From Micromonospora rosaria (GTDB lineage Bacteria > Actinomycetota > Actinomycetes > Mycobacteriales > Micromonosporaceae), in contig NZ_LRQV01000008.1 of the NCBI RefSeq assembly GCF_001567585.1, forward strand, positions 32,554 to 96,553: 64,000 bases of DNA. Reading direction: 5' to 3'. The notes below the pieces were generated by a model. It was given only the letters and a program-made list of their open reading frames with translations. It was not told the DNA's origin and searched no databases. This document shows, piece after piece, positions 56,266 through 64,000 of the stretch. Position 1 is the stretch's first letter, and the number at the start of each line of letters is the position of its first letter. The translations under genes were made by a program, and so were the position numbers.

Positions 56266-57906
56266 ATGGACGGCCAGGGGAACGACCAGGACAGGACCCG
56301 GGACAGCGACGCCCGGGAGACGGCGGGTGCCCGCCGGTGGCTGCCGCGGCGGCGGCAACCCGGCGCGGGCCGCGCCGGGACCGGTGACCGGGGCGGCCGG
56401 CGGGGACCGCTGCGCCGGCTCGGGGTGACCCTGGCGGTGCTGGTGGTCGCCATGGCCGGGGTGGTCATCGGGACACTGGCCGGCGGGCACGTCGACACCG
56501 ACATCGGCCCGTTCCGGGCCCAACTGAACCTCACCCCCGCCTCGTCGGGCGGGACCACGGTCGACATCCCCCCGCTCGGCGCGCTCCTGCTGGACTCGCA
56601 CAGCGGGCCCGTGCACCTCAACGTCGAGTTGGGCGCGCTGGACCAACGGCGTACCGAGGCGCTGATCGACGACCCGGCGAGCATCGCCCGCGCCAGCCAG
56701 TCCGCCGTCGAGGACGTCCGCGACGGGGTGCTGCGGCTGGGCCTGCGCACCGTGGCCGCGGTCGTGCTGGTCACCCTGGTCCTGGCCTGGCTGGTGTTCC
56801 GGGACAGCCGCCGGACGGCCTGGTCGGGCACGCTCGCCCTGCTGGTCGCGGCGGGCAGCCTGGGCACCGCCGCGCTGACCGTACGCCCGCAGGCGATCGA
56901 GGAGCCCCGGTACGAGGGGCTGCTGGTCAACGCCCCGGCGATCGTCGGTGACGCCCGCAAGATCGCCAACGACTACACCAAGTACGCCGAGCAGCTCAAG
57001 CGACTCGTCGGCAACGTCAGCCAGCTCTACACCACGGTCTCCGCGCTGCCGGTGTACGAGCCGGAGCCGGGCACCACCCGGGTGCTGCACGTCTCCGACA
57101 TGCACCTCAACCCGACCGGCTGGCAGCTCATCCGGACCGTGGTCGAGCAGTTCAGCGTCGACGTGGTGATCGACACCGGGGACATCACCGACTGGGGCAG
57201 CGAGCCGGAGGCCAACTACGTCGGCTCGATCGCCCTGCTCAAGAAGCCGTACGTGTACATCCGGGGCAACCACGACTCCGGCCGTACGGCGGCGGCGGTG
57301 GCCCGGCAGCCCAACGCCATCGTGCTGGACAACTCGACCACGACGGTGGCCGGGCTGACCATCGCCGGCATCGGCGACCCCCGGTTCACCCCCGACAAGA
57401 GCACCGCACCGGCCGCCGGTGGACTCAACGCGCCCACCGCCAACCAGCTGATCGACAACGGCGAGACGATCGCCGAGACGGTCCGCAAATCCCCCCGGCC
57501 GGTGGACATCGCCCTGGTGCACGACCCGGCGGCGGCCGGCCCGCTCTCCGGCACCTGCCCGCTGGTGCTGGCCGGGCACACCCACGACCGTCAGGTGTCC
57601 ACCCTGCCCGAGGTGCCCGGCCAGCAGGCCACCGAGCTGATGGTGCAGGGCTCCACCGGCGGCGCCGGCCTGCGCGGCCTGGAGGGCGAGCGGCCGACCC
57701 CGCTCAGCATGACCGTGCTCTACTTCGACAGCGAACGGCGTCTGCAGGCGTACGACGACATCACCGTCGGCGGCACCGGCCAGGCGCAGGTCAACCTGGA
57801 GCGGCGGGTGGTCGAGGGGCCCGACCCGGCCCCCTCCCCGCCGGTCACCCCCACCCCCACCCGGGGCCCGGCCCCCACCACCCCGACCCCGAGCCCGACC
57901 GGCTGA
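56266..57906 (+). CDS. Membrane metallophosphoesterase
   Basis: A 546-residue protein with a cytoplasmic Arg-rich N-terminus, a transmembrane helix (about 53-75), an extracellular beta-region, two further helices (about 162-182 and 187-205) and a calcineurin-like phosphoesterase domain. The metal-binding set is complete: HVSDMHLN, DTGDITDWG, RGNHDS, ALVHDP and LAGHTHDRQ. The C-terminal 35 residues are a Pro/Thr repeat. The active site is extracellular or periplasmic if the topology is right; the substrate is unknown. The ATG at 56266 lacks a clear Shine-Dalgarno sequence. Confidence 0.88.
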   Translation: MDGQGNDQDRTRDSDARETAGARRWLPRRRQPGAGRAGTGDRGGRRGPLRRLGVTLAVLVVAMAGVVIGTLAGGHVDTDIGPFRAQLNLTPASSGGTTVDIPPLGALLLDSHSGPVHLNVELGALDQRRTEALIDDPASIARASQSAVEDVRDGVLRLGLRTVAAVVLVTLVLAWLVFRDSRRTAWSGTLALLVAAGSLGTAALTVRPQAIEEPRYEGLLVNAPAIVGDARKIANDYTKYAEQLKRLVGNVSQLYTTVSALPVYEPEPGTTRVLHVSDMHLNPTGWQLIRTVVEQFSVDVVIDTGDITDWGSEPEANYVGSIALLKKPYVYIRGNHDSGRTAAAVARQPNAIVLDNSTTTVAGLTIAGIGDPRFTPDKSTAPAAGGLNAPTANQLIDNGETIAETVRKSPRPVDIALVHDPAAAGPLSGTCPLVLAGHTHDRQVSTLPEVPGQQATELMVQGSTGGAGLRGLEGERPTPLSMTVLYFDSERRLQAYDDITVGGTGQAQVNLERRVVEGPDPAPSPPVTPTPTRGPAPTTPTPSPTG

Positions 57907-57940
57907 GCCGGGTACCCACCACGGCCCAGCGCTGACGACG

Positions 57941-57970
57941 GCGGCCCCGGTCCCACCGGACCGGGGCCGC
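57941..57970. terminator. Bidirectional terminator before gatB
   Basis: Perfect 13-bp stem (57941-57953 with 58-70, 4-nt loop) between the convergent metallophosphoesterase and gatB genes. Confidence 0.8.
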
Positions 57971-57994
57971 CGCTTCGGCGCCGTCACGCCGGGC

Positions 57995-58054
57995 TCAGCT
58001 CCCGCCAAGCCCGGACAGGATCAGCTCGCGCCCAGCCGGGACAGGATCAGCTCG
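57995..58054 (-). repeat. 26-bp tandem duplication across the gatB stop codon
   Basis: Unit TCAGCTCGCGCCCAGCCGGG (first 20 of 26 bp, plus strand) occurs at 58021-58046, with a slightly diverged copy at 57995-58020 and the first 10 bp again from 58047. Each copy begins with the TCA that reads as the stop TGA on the minus strand. Confidence 0.8.
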
Positions 58055-59517
58055 CGGACGGTCTTGGCGTCGGCCTGCCCACGGGTGGTCTTCATGACCG
58101 CGCCGACCAGCGCGCCGGCCGCCGCGACCTTGCCGCTGCGGATCTTGTCGGCGATGTCCGGGTTGGCGGCGATCGCCTCGTCCACGGCGGCGGTCAGCGC
58201 GCCGGTGTCGGAGACGACCTCCAGCCCCCGGTCGGTCATGATCTCGGTCGGCGAGCCCTCGCCGGCCACCACGCCCTCCAGCACGGTACGGGCCAGCTTG
58301 TCGTTGAGCTTGCCGGCGTCCACCAGGCCCTGGAGCTCGGCGACCTGGGCCGGGGTGGCCCCGACGTCGGCCAGCTCGACGCCGGTCTCGTTGGCCCGGC
58401 GGGACAGCTCACCCAGCCACCACTTGCGGGCCGCCGCCGGGGTGGTCCCGGCCGCGATGGTGGCCTCGATCAGCTCGACCGCGCCGGCGTTGAGCACCGA
58501 CTGCATGTCCAGGTCCGACAGGCCCCACTCCTGCTGGAGCCGGCGACGGTGCAGCCGGGGCAGCTCGGGCAGGGCGGCCTTCAGCTCGGCCACCCAGGCC
58601 GGGTCCGGGGCGACCGGGACCAGGTCCGGCTCCGGGAAGTACCGGTAGTCGGTGGCGGTCTCCTTGGAGCGGCCCGGCGTGGTGTCGCCGGTCTCCTCGT
58701 GGAAGTGCCGGGTCTCCTGGGTGATCCGGCCGCCCGCGTCGAGCACCGACGCCTGACGCAGCATCTCCGAGCGGACCGCCCGCTCCACGGACCGCAGCGA
58801 GTTGACGTTCTTGGTCTCGGTCCGGGTGCCCCACTCCGCGCCGGGCAGGTTGAGCGAGGTGTTGACGTCGCAGCGCAGCGACCCCTCCTCCATCCGGACG
58901 TCGGAGACGCCGAGGGACCGGAGCACGTCCCGCAGCTCGGTGACGTACGCCCGCGCCACCTCCGGGGCGAGCGCGCCGGTGCCGGGGATCGGCTTGGTGA
59001 CGATCTCGACCAGGGGGATGCCGGCCCGGTTGTAGTCGACCAGCGACTCGGTCGCGCCGTGGATCCGGCCGGTGGCCCCACCCACGTGCAGCGTCTTGCC
59101 GGTGTCCTCCTCCAGGTGCACCCGCTCGATGCCGATCCGCACCGTCTCGCCGTTCACCTCGACGTCCAGGTACCCGTCGACGCAGAGCGGCTCGTCGTAC
59201 TGGCTGATCTGGAAGTTCTTCGGCATGTCCGGGTAGAAGTAGTTCTTCCGGGCGAACCGGCACCAGGAGGCGATCGAGCAGTTCAGCGCGAGGCCGATCC
59301 GGACGGTCGCCTCGATCGCCGCCTTGTTCGCCACCGGCAGCGAGCCGGGCAGCCCCAGGCAGACCGGGCAGACCCGGGTGTTCGGCTCACCGCCGAAGTC
59401 GGTCGGGCAGCCGCAGAACATCTTCGTGTTCGTGCCCAGCTCGACGTGGGTCTCCAGGCCGATCACCGGTTCGAAGCGCGCGACGACCTCGTCGTACGCG
59501 GGCAGTGTCGTGGTCAT
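58021..59517 (-). CDS. gatB: Aspartyl/glutamyl-tRNA amidotransferase subunit B
   Basis: GatB phosphorylates and presents Glu-tRNA-Gln (or Asp-tRNA-Asn) for amidation. The 498-residue protein has [18 protein letters not shown] with the first zinc Cys pair, [13 protein letters not shown] with the second, a kinase-like core and the C-terminal YqeY tail domain. The start at 59517 begins [20 protein letters not shown]. The last codons are part of a 26-bp duplication. It is separated from gatCA by one unrelated gene. Confidence 0.95.
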   Translation of the reverse strand: MTTTLPAYDEVVARFEPVIGLETHVELGTNTKMFCGCPTDFGGEPNTRVCPVCLGLPGSLPVANKAAIEATVRIGLALNCSIASWCRFARKNYFYPDMPKNFQISQYDEPLCVDGYLDVEVNGETVRIGIERVHLEEDTGKTLHVGGATGRIHGATESLVDYNRAGIPLVEIVTKPIPGTGALAPEVARAYVTELRDVLRSLGVSDVRMEEGSLRCDVNTSLNLPGAEWGTRTETKNVNSLRSVERAVRSEMLRQASVLDAGGRITQETRHFHEETGDTTPGRSKETATDYRYFPEPDLVPVAPDPAWVAELKAALPELPRLHRRRLQQEWGLSDLDMQSVLNAGAVELIEATIAAGTTPAAARKWWLGELSRRANETGVELADVGATPAQVAELQGLVDAGKLNDKLARTVLEGVVAGEGSPTEIMTDRGLEVVSDTGALTAAVDEAIAANPDIADKIRSGKVAAAGALVGAVMKTTRGQADAKTVRELILSRLGAS

Positions 59518-59614
59518 TGAGACGCTCCAGGCGCGATCCGGACAGAACCGTTCCAGCCTAATGGGGTTGCCGGCCCGCCCGACCGCCGGGTTTCACCGCC
59601 ACGCCGCCGACGGG

Positions 59615-60784
59615 TCAGCGGGTCGACCCGGACTGGCGGAGCAGCCTGGCGGGCACCAGGCGCAGGATCGTCCGGTCGCCGTCGGCTCGGCCGTACTTCT
59701 CGCCGAAGTGCCGGGCGACCGTCGCGCGGTCCCCGTCGGCGGGCTCGACCAACGTGAACGCCTGCGGCGTCGACTGGTGCGTACGCCGCGACAACCTCAC
59801 CCGGGCCGTGAGCGGCAGACCCGGCCGGACCCCGCCGCAGTCGACGTAGTGTTCGCCGTCGGCCACCACGTACGGCGCCTGGATCTCGGCCACGTCGGCG
59901 TCCTGGAACCGGAGCACCACCGTGATCGTCCAGTACTGCGCGAGTGGCACGGTGGCCTGGTCGTGCTTCCACAACTCCTCGAACCGGGCGTGCACGAACG
60001 CGCCCCACGGGCTGTCCATGTCCACCTCGAGCTGGGACACGTTGAACGAGAGCTTCCCGACCGGGAAGAACGAGATCAGTCCCCGGTCGTCCCACTGGTA
60101 GAGCTGGATCGACGGCGACGCGTCGTAGATGCGCACCTGGAAGCGGTTCCGTTCCTCCACGGGCAGCTTGGCGTGGAAGGCGGACAGGTGCCGCAGGTTG
60201 GTCCGGATCTGGGCGGGAACGTTCACACCCTGCTGTTCCAGCTCCTCGGAGCGCTGGTGCGCCGCCCGGCAGTCCGGGTCGAGCAGGAGCACCTGCACCA
60301 CGGCCCCACCCCGCAGGGCTGCCGTGATCGCGTCCAGGGTCGCCTGCCGGTGCCGATCCTCCAGCAGGATGGTCCAGGTGTCGAGGATCCGGATGTGCCG
60401 GCGGCTGCGGCGTAGCTGGGACACGAAGGCCTGCTGGTCGAAGCTCAGGTGCTCCTGCACCCGGGCCCGGCGCGCCTCCTCGAAGAGCGGATCGAAGATC
60501 AGGTACGAGATCGCCGCGAGCACCACGCTGGAGCCGACGTTGAGCAGCAGATCGCTGAGGAAGCCGGTGGTCCGCCAGGCGGTGAGCAGGATGACGGTGG
60601 CCACACCGAGCAGACACCCGGCGATCACGAACGCCCGCCGCTGCCGTGGCACGCGCCCCGCTCGCCGCAATCCCGGCCCCCTTCCGGTCTGCCGCCGGCG
60701 GCGACTTCCGACGTCCGCCAGGATACGCACCCACCGTGTCGGCGGCTGTCCCGTTGGTGACGGAACCGGCAGCGCCGCCGTCAC
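59615..60784 (-). CDS. Membrane protein with phospholipase-D-like domain, unknown function
   Basis: A 389-residue protein between gatA and gatB. After an Arg-rich N-terminus (1-50) come two transmembrane helices (about 52-70 and 78-98), then a cytoplasmic domain resembling the PLD-like/DUF fold: RHIRILDTWTILLED, VVQVLLLDPDCRAAHQRSEEL, HLSAFHAKLPVE and a WGAFVHARFEELWKHD strand. No second HKD motif is evident, so nuclease or lipase activity is uncertain. The GTG at 60784 is the longest start; a shorter one is possible. Confidence 0.65.
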   Translation of the reverse strand: MTAALPVPSPTGQPPTRWVRILADVGSRRRRQTGRGPGLRRAGRVPRQRRAFVIAGCLLGVATVILLTAWRTTGFLSDLLLNVGSSVVLAAISYLIFDPLFEEARRARVQEHLSFDQQAFVSQLRRSRRHIRILDTWTILLEDRHRQATLDAITAALRGGAVVQVLLLDPDCRAAHQRSEELEQQGVNVPAQIRTNLRHLSAFHAKLPVEERNRFQVRIYDASPSIQLYQWDDRGLISFFPVGKLSFNVSQLEVDMDSPWGAFVHARFEELWKHDQATVPLAQYWTITVVLRFQDADVAEIQAPYVVADGEHYVDCGGVRPGLPLTARVRLSRRTHQSTPQAFTLVEPADGDRATVARHFGEKYGRADGDRTILRLVPARLLRQSGSTR

Positions 60785-60830
60785 CGTCGACCACGATCGA
60801 CACGTCGGCGGCGGCGCGGCCGATGATCAG

Positions 60831-60913
60831 CGGCAGGGGCGGGATGCCCGACTCGACGTCACGGTCCGACCGGGAAGGGTCGGACCCGGTCCGGTCGGCA
60901 TCCCGCCCTGCCG
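60831..60913 (-). terminator. Compound hairpin downstream of gatA
   Basis: A 17-bp outer stem with one bulge (60831-60848 with 60897-60913) encloses a perfect 9-bp inner hairpin (60863-60871 with 60878-60886). It lies 3 nt after the gatA stop and probably ends the gatCA transcript. Confidence 0.7.
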
Positions 60914-60915
60914 CG

Positions 60916-62391
60916 TCACAGCGCCGGCGGGGTGAGGGTGCCGACCGCGGACTCCAGGGCGGCGGCGACCCGGTACATCCGGTCGTCGGCCATGGTCGGG
61001 GCCATGACCTGGAGACCGACCGGCAGGCCGTCAGAGAGGCCGCACGGCACCGAGATGCCCGGCCCGCCGTACAGGTTGGTCGGGATGGTGTACAGGTCGG
61101 CCAGGTACATCTGGTACGGGTCCGAGGTCCGCGCGCCGAGCGGGAACGCCACGAACGGCGTGGTCGGCGAGATCAGCGCGTCGACCCGCTCGAAGGCGGC
61201 GGTGAAGTCGCGGGTGATCAGGGTACGGACCTTCTGCGCCTGGCCGTAGTAGGCGTCGTAGTAGCCCGAGGAGAGCGCGTACGTGCCGATCATGATGCGG
61301 CGCTTGACCTCGGGGCCGAAGCCGGCCTCCCGGGTGAGCTGCATGACCTCCTCCAGCGACCGGTTGCCGTCGTCACCGACCCGCAGGCCGAACCGGACCC
61401 CGTCGAAGCGGGCCAGGTTGGAGGAGCACTCGCTCGGGGCAATCAGGTAGTACGCCGGCAGGGCGTACCGGAAGTGCGGGCAGGAGACCTCGACGATCTC
61501 CGCGCCCAGCTTGGCGAGGGTGTCGACCGACTCGCGGAACGCGGCCAGCACGCCCGGCTCGGCCCCCTCCCCGGAGAACTCGGTGACCACGCCGAGCTTC
61601 ACCCCGGTCAGGTCACCGGTCGCGCCGAGGCGCGCCGCCGCCACCACGTCCGGCACCGGGGCCGGGATGGAGGTGGAGTCGCGCGGGTCGTGCCCGCCGA
61701 TCGCCTGGTGCAGCAGCGCGGCGTCCAGCACGGTCCGCGCGCACGGGCCGGGGGTGTCCAGCGACGAGGAGAACGCCACCAGGCCGTACCGGGAGGTGCC
61801 GCCGTAGGTGGGCTTCGCGCCGACGGTGCCGGTGACCGCGCCGGGCTGCCGGATCGAGCCACCGGTGTCGGAGCCGATCGCCAACGGCGCCTCGTACGCG
61901 GCCAGCGCCGCCGCGCTGCCCCCGCCGGAGCCGCCCGGGATCCGGTCCAGGTCCCACGGGTTGTGCGTCGCCCCGTACGCCGAGTACTCGGTGGACGACC
62001 CCATCGCGAACTCGTCCATGTTGGTCTTGCCGAGCATCACCGTGCCGGCGTCCCGCAACCGCTGCACGATCGTCGAGTCGTACGGCGGACGCCAGCCCTC
62101 CAGGATCTTCGAGCCGACGGTGGTCGGCACGCCCTTGGTGGTCAGCACGTCCTTGACCGCGACCGGCACCCCGGCCAGCGGGCCCAACTCCTCGCCGGCG
62201 GCCCGGCGCTCGTCGACCGCCCGCGCGGCGGCCAGCGCCCCGTCGGTGTCGACGTGCAGGAAGGCGCGTACCCGGTCGTCCACCGCCGCGATCCGGTCCA
62301 GGTGGGCCTGGGTGACCTCGACGGCGGAGGTCTCGCCGCCGGCGACGAGACCGGCGATCTCGACCGCGGTCAGCCTGGTCAGGTCACTCAT
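60916..62391 (-). CDS. gatA: Aspartyl/glutamyl-tRNA amidotransferase subunit A
   Basis: The glutaminase subunit of GatCAB, 491 residues. The amidase Ser-cisSer-Lys triad is visible: Lys in VAVKDVL, the Gly-Ser-rich loop [16 protein letters not shown] and the nucleophile in [12 protein letters not shown]. The ATG at 62391 overlaps the stop of a 24-codon mini-ORF, and GAGGCGA in that mini-ORF lies 5 nt upstream as ribosome site. Residues after [15 protein letters not shown] are normal for GatA, so nothing is lost by the insertion. Confidence 0.95.
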   Translation of the reverse strand: MSDLTRLTAVEIAGLVAGGETSAVEVTQAHLDRIAAVDDRVRAFLHVDTDGALAAARAVDERRAAGEELGPLAGVPVAVKDVLTTKGVPTTVGSKILEGWRPPYDSTIVQRLRDAGTVMLGKTNMDEFAMGSSTEYSAYGATHNPWDLDRIPGGSGGGSAAALAAYEAPLAIGSDTGGSIRQPGAVTGTVGAKPTYGGTSRYGLVAFSSSLDTPGPCARTVLDAALLHQAIGGHDPRDSTSIPAPVPDVVAAARLGATGDLTGVKLGVVTEFSGEGAEPGVLAAFRESVDTLAKLGAEIVEVSCPHFRYALPAYYLIAPSECSSNLARFDGVRFGLRVGDDGNRSLEEVMQLTREAGFGPEVKRRIMIGTYALSSGYYDAYYGQAQKVRTLITRDFTAAFERVDALISPTTPFVAFPLGARTSDPYQMYLADLYTIPTNLYGGPGISVPCGLSDGLPVGLQVMAPTMADDRMYRVAAALESAVGTLTPPAL

Positions 62392-62462
62392 GCCGTCGCC
62401 TCGCTTCGCTCACCGGCGCCACGGGCCGCCGGTACACCGGGAAGGGTGGTCCGCTCGCTCAT
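62388..62462 (-). CDS. 24-codon ERSE mini-ORF between gatC and gatA
   Basis: Begins MSERTTLPG, ends [10 protein letters not shown]; 75 nt long, exactly the length of the copies between moxR and DUF58. Its ATG overlaps the gatC stop and its TGA overlaps the gatA ATG, both as ATGA. The middle has diverged but both ends keep the repeat sequence. Confidence 0.5.
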   Translation of the reverse strand: MSERTTLPGVPAARGAGERSEATA

Positions 62463-62764
62463 GACGCCACGTCCTCGTCGAGGATCCGGGGCACCCGGAA
62501 CCGCTGCTCCTCGGCGTCGGGAGCGCCCGACAGCGCCTCGGCCGGGGTCAGGCCGGGCACCACGACGTCGTCCCGCAGGACGTTCGTCAACGGCACGGAG
62601 TGCGAGGTCGGCGGGATGTCCGCCGCGGCGACCTCGCCGACCTGCGCGACCGCCTGGAGGATCACGTCGAGCTGGCCGGCGAAGGTGTCCAACTCCTCCT
62701 CCGTGACGGCGAGCCGCGACAGTCGCGCCAGGTGCGCGACCTCCTCGCGGGAGATGGCGGCCAT
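62459..62764 (-). CDS. gatC: Aspartyl/glutamyl-tRNA amidotransferase subunit C
   Basis: A 101-residue stabilising subunit: [20 protein letters not shown], then [14 protein letters not shown] and the extended tail with [15 protein letters not shown] that wraps around GatA. The ATG at 62764 has GAAGGGGG at 6-7 nt. It is the first gene of the gatC-mini-ORF-gatA unit. Confidence 0.94.
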   Translation of the reverse strand: MAAISREEVAHLARLSRLAVTEEELDTFAGQLDVILQAVAQVGEVAAADIPPTSHSVPLTNVLRDDVVVPGLTPAEALSGAPDAEEQRFRVPRILDEDVAS

Positions 62765-62903
62765 CGGTGCCCCCTTCGTGGCTGTCCTGTTGCGTCCGCT
62801 GGTCGGCCGCGCGGCCGGTGGGGATGACGCGCGGTGACCGCAGCGAGTCTATTGTCCTGCCCGCACGCCGTGCCGCCGGCTCCCCCTCCGGCCACCCGCG
62901 CCG

Positions 62904-62965
62904 CCCCACGACCGCCGGTCCCTTCAGCGGGCCACCCCACGATCGCCGGTCCCTTCAGCGGGCCA
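62904..62965 (-). repeat. 31-bp tandem duplication across the EAL gene stop codon
   Basis: Two copies (62904-62934 and 62935-62965, one C/T difference), starting CCCCACGACCGCCGGTCCCT. The stop of the EAL gene lies inside the second copy. Confidence 0.85.
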
Positions 62966-64000
62966 CCCCGCCGGGCGTCCCCGGGTCGCCGCCGCCGCTC
63001 GGCCGCAACGGCCGGTACCGGGTCAACCAGGTGGCGAGTTCGTCGGCGGGCATCGGGCGGGCGTGGAACCACCCCTGGGCCACCTCGCAGCCGGCGGCGT
63101 GCAGCAACCGCCAGGTCCGCTCGTCCTCGACCCCCTCGGCGACCACCCGCAGCCCGAGCGCGCCGGCGAGGTCGATCATCGAGCGGACGATCGCCGCGTC
63201 GTCCCCGCCGTCGGCCATCCCGAGCACGAAGGAGCGGTCCACCTTGACCTCGGACAGCGGCAGCCGCCGCAGGTGCTGCAACGACGAGTACCCGGTGCCG
63301 AAGTCGTCCAGCGAGATCCCCACCCCGGCCCGGTGCAGCCGGGTGATGGTGTCCAGCACCCGCCGGGGGTCGGCCATCAGCGCCCCCTCGGTGATCTCCA
63401 CCTGGAGCCGGTCGGGCCGGATGCCGTACCGGGCCAGCCGGTCGGCCACCTGGTCGGCGACCTCGCCGCTGTGCAGGTCCCGCACGCTGACGTTGAGCGC
63501 GGCCCGCAGCTCGACACCGGCGGCGGACCACGTGGCGAGCTGCGCCAGCACGTCGTCCACCACCCGCCGGGTCAGCAGCCGCATCACGGCCGTCTGCTCG
63601 GCGACCCGGATCAGCTCCTCCGGGTTGACCATGCCCCGCCGGGGGTGCCGCCAGCGCAGCAGCGCCTCCACCCCGACCACCTCGCCGGTGGCGATGGCGA
63701 TCTGCGGCTGGTAGTACATGGTGATCTCGCCCGCGTCGACCGTCCGGCCGGGCTCCCCGCCCCGGCGCGCGCCCACCGTCGGGCGGCTGCCGCTCCGGCC
63801 GGACCGGCGCGGCACCGGGCTGCGGACACCGTCGCGGTGCGCGGCGTTCTGCTCGTACCGACCGGGGGCCACGCCGGCCCGGCGGCGGATCGGGTCCGCG
63901 TTGGTGATGATCCGGGTGATCAACTCGTCGGCGGGCGCGCTCTCCGGCTGCCGTCGCAGCCGCCGGCCCCACCAGCGCCAACTCCCGGCGGCGCCGGCCA
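62955..64000 (-). CDS. EAL-domain c-di-GMP phosphodiesterase, N-terminus outside window
   Basis: The frame is open to the window edge (the visible TTG at 63923 is unlikely to be the start). The visible part has an Arg-rich linker and a full EAL domain: VEALLRWRHPRRGMV, LNVSVRDLHSG, EITEGALMAD, LDDFGTGYSSLQHL, EVKVDRSFV and VAEGVEDERTW. All metal-binding and catalytic acids are present, so active hydrolysis of c-di-GMP is likely. The upstream part may contain a GGDEF or sensor domain that cannot be seen. It ends next to a 31-bp duplication. Confidence 0.88.
   Translation of the reverse strand, partial: AGAAGSWRWWGRRLRRQPESAPADELITRIITNADPIRRRAGVAPGRYEQNAAHRDGVRSPVPRRSGRSGSRPTVGARRGGEPGRTVDAGEITMYYQPQIAIATGEVVGVEALLRWRHPRRGMVNPEELIRVAEQTAVMRLLTRRVVDDVLAQLATWSAAGVELRAALNVSVRDLHSGEVADQVADRLARYGIRPDRLQVEITEGALMADPRRVLDTITRLHRAGVGISLDDFGTGYSSLQHLRRLPLSEVKVDRSFVLGMADGGDDAAIVRSMIDLAGALGLRVVAEGVEDERTWRLLHAAGCEVAQGWFHARPMPADELATWLTRYRPLRPSGGGDPGTPGGVAR

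Overview
The window is very GC-rich DNA (well above 70% GC by eye). Genes are tightly packed and often begin with GTG. Many promoters have a TANNNT -10 box only 6-7 nt before the start codon, which suggests leaderless mRNAs. Small GGGGCCCC palindromes recur next to stop codons. With the gene content, this points to a filamentous actinomycete of the Micromonosporaceae (Micromonospora-like). It is ordinary chromosomal core: I see no insertion sequence, prophage, CRISPR array, rRNA or biosynthetic gene cluster.

From 0 to 36 kb the backbone matches, gene by gene as I remember it, the Mycobacterium tuberculosis segment mutT1-hupB-leuD-leuC-IclR regulator-tRNA-Glu/Gln-FAH protein-leuB-serA-ilvC-ilvN-ilvB, followed later by gatB-gatA-gatC. 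Nearly all enzymes of branched-chain amino acid synthesis lie here: leuCD, leuB, ilvE, ilvB, ilvN, ilvC, ilvD and cimA (citramalate route), plus serA. leuC and an NdgR-type IclR regulator share a 37-bp divergent promoter. ilvB and cimA each have a short leader peptide with Val/Leu/Ile codons and an intrinsic terminator, the signature of transcription attenuation. Between the core genes lie accessory loci: a secreted SGNH esterase with a cellulose-binding module, an ArfB rescue factor, an HtrA-like protease, a MoxR-DUF58-VWA operon, a PTP-type phosphatase and an ApbE homologue.

From 36 to 64 kb there is a PatB-type C-S lyase, an AraC/VOC pair, an unusual two-gene unit (a pseudo-NTPase lacking a normal P-loop, overlapping a membrane-anchored ligand-binding receptor), a MazG-like pyrophosphohydrolase, a beta-mannosidase operon with its own sugar ABC transporter and LacI regulator (with a CebR-like operator), a PepSY protein with an acidic tail, a hydroxyacid dehydrogenase, a PQQ-type sugar dehydrogenase lipoprotein, a membrane metallophosphoesterase and the gatCAB genes. 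Three c-di-GMP proteins occur (31.5, 49.7 and 63 kb); the middle one looks catalytically dead.

The most unusual structure is a family of 63-75-nt mini-ORFs carrying an ERSE peptide motif. They sit between co-transcribed genes, in three places joined to both neighbours by 4-nt ATGA stop/start overlaps, and each supplies a Shine-Dalgarno sequence for the next gene: twice in tandem between moxR and the DUF58 gene, once between gatC and gatA, and in a diverged form between ilvB and ilvN. A second theme is tandem 26-32-bp duplications that span gene stop codons (ilvN, gatB, EAL gene).
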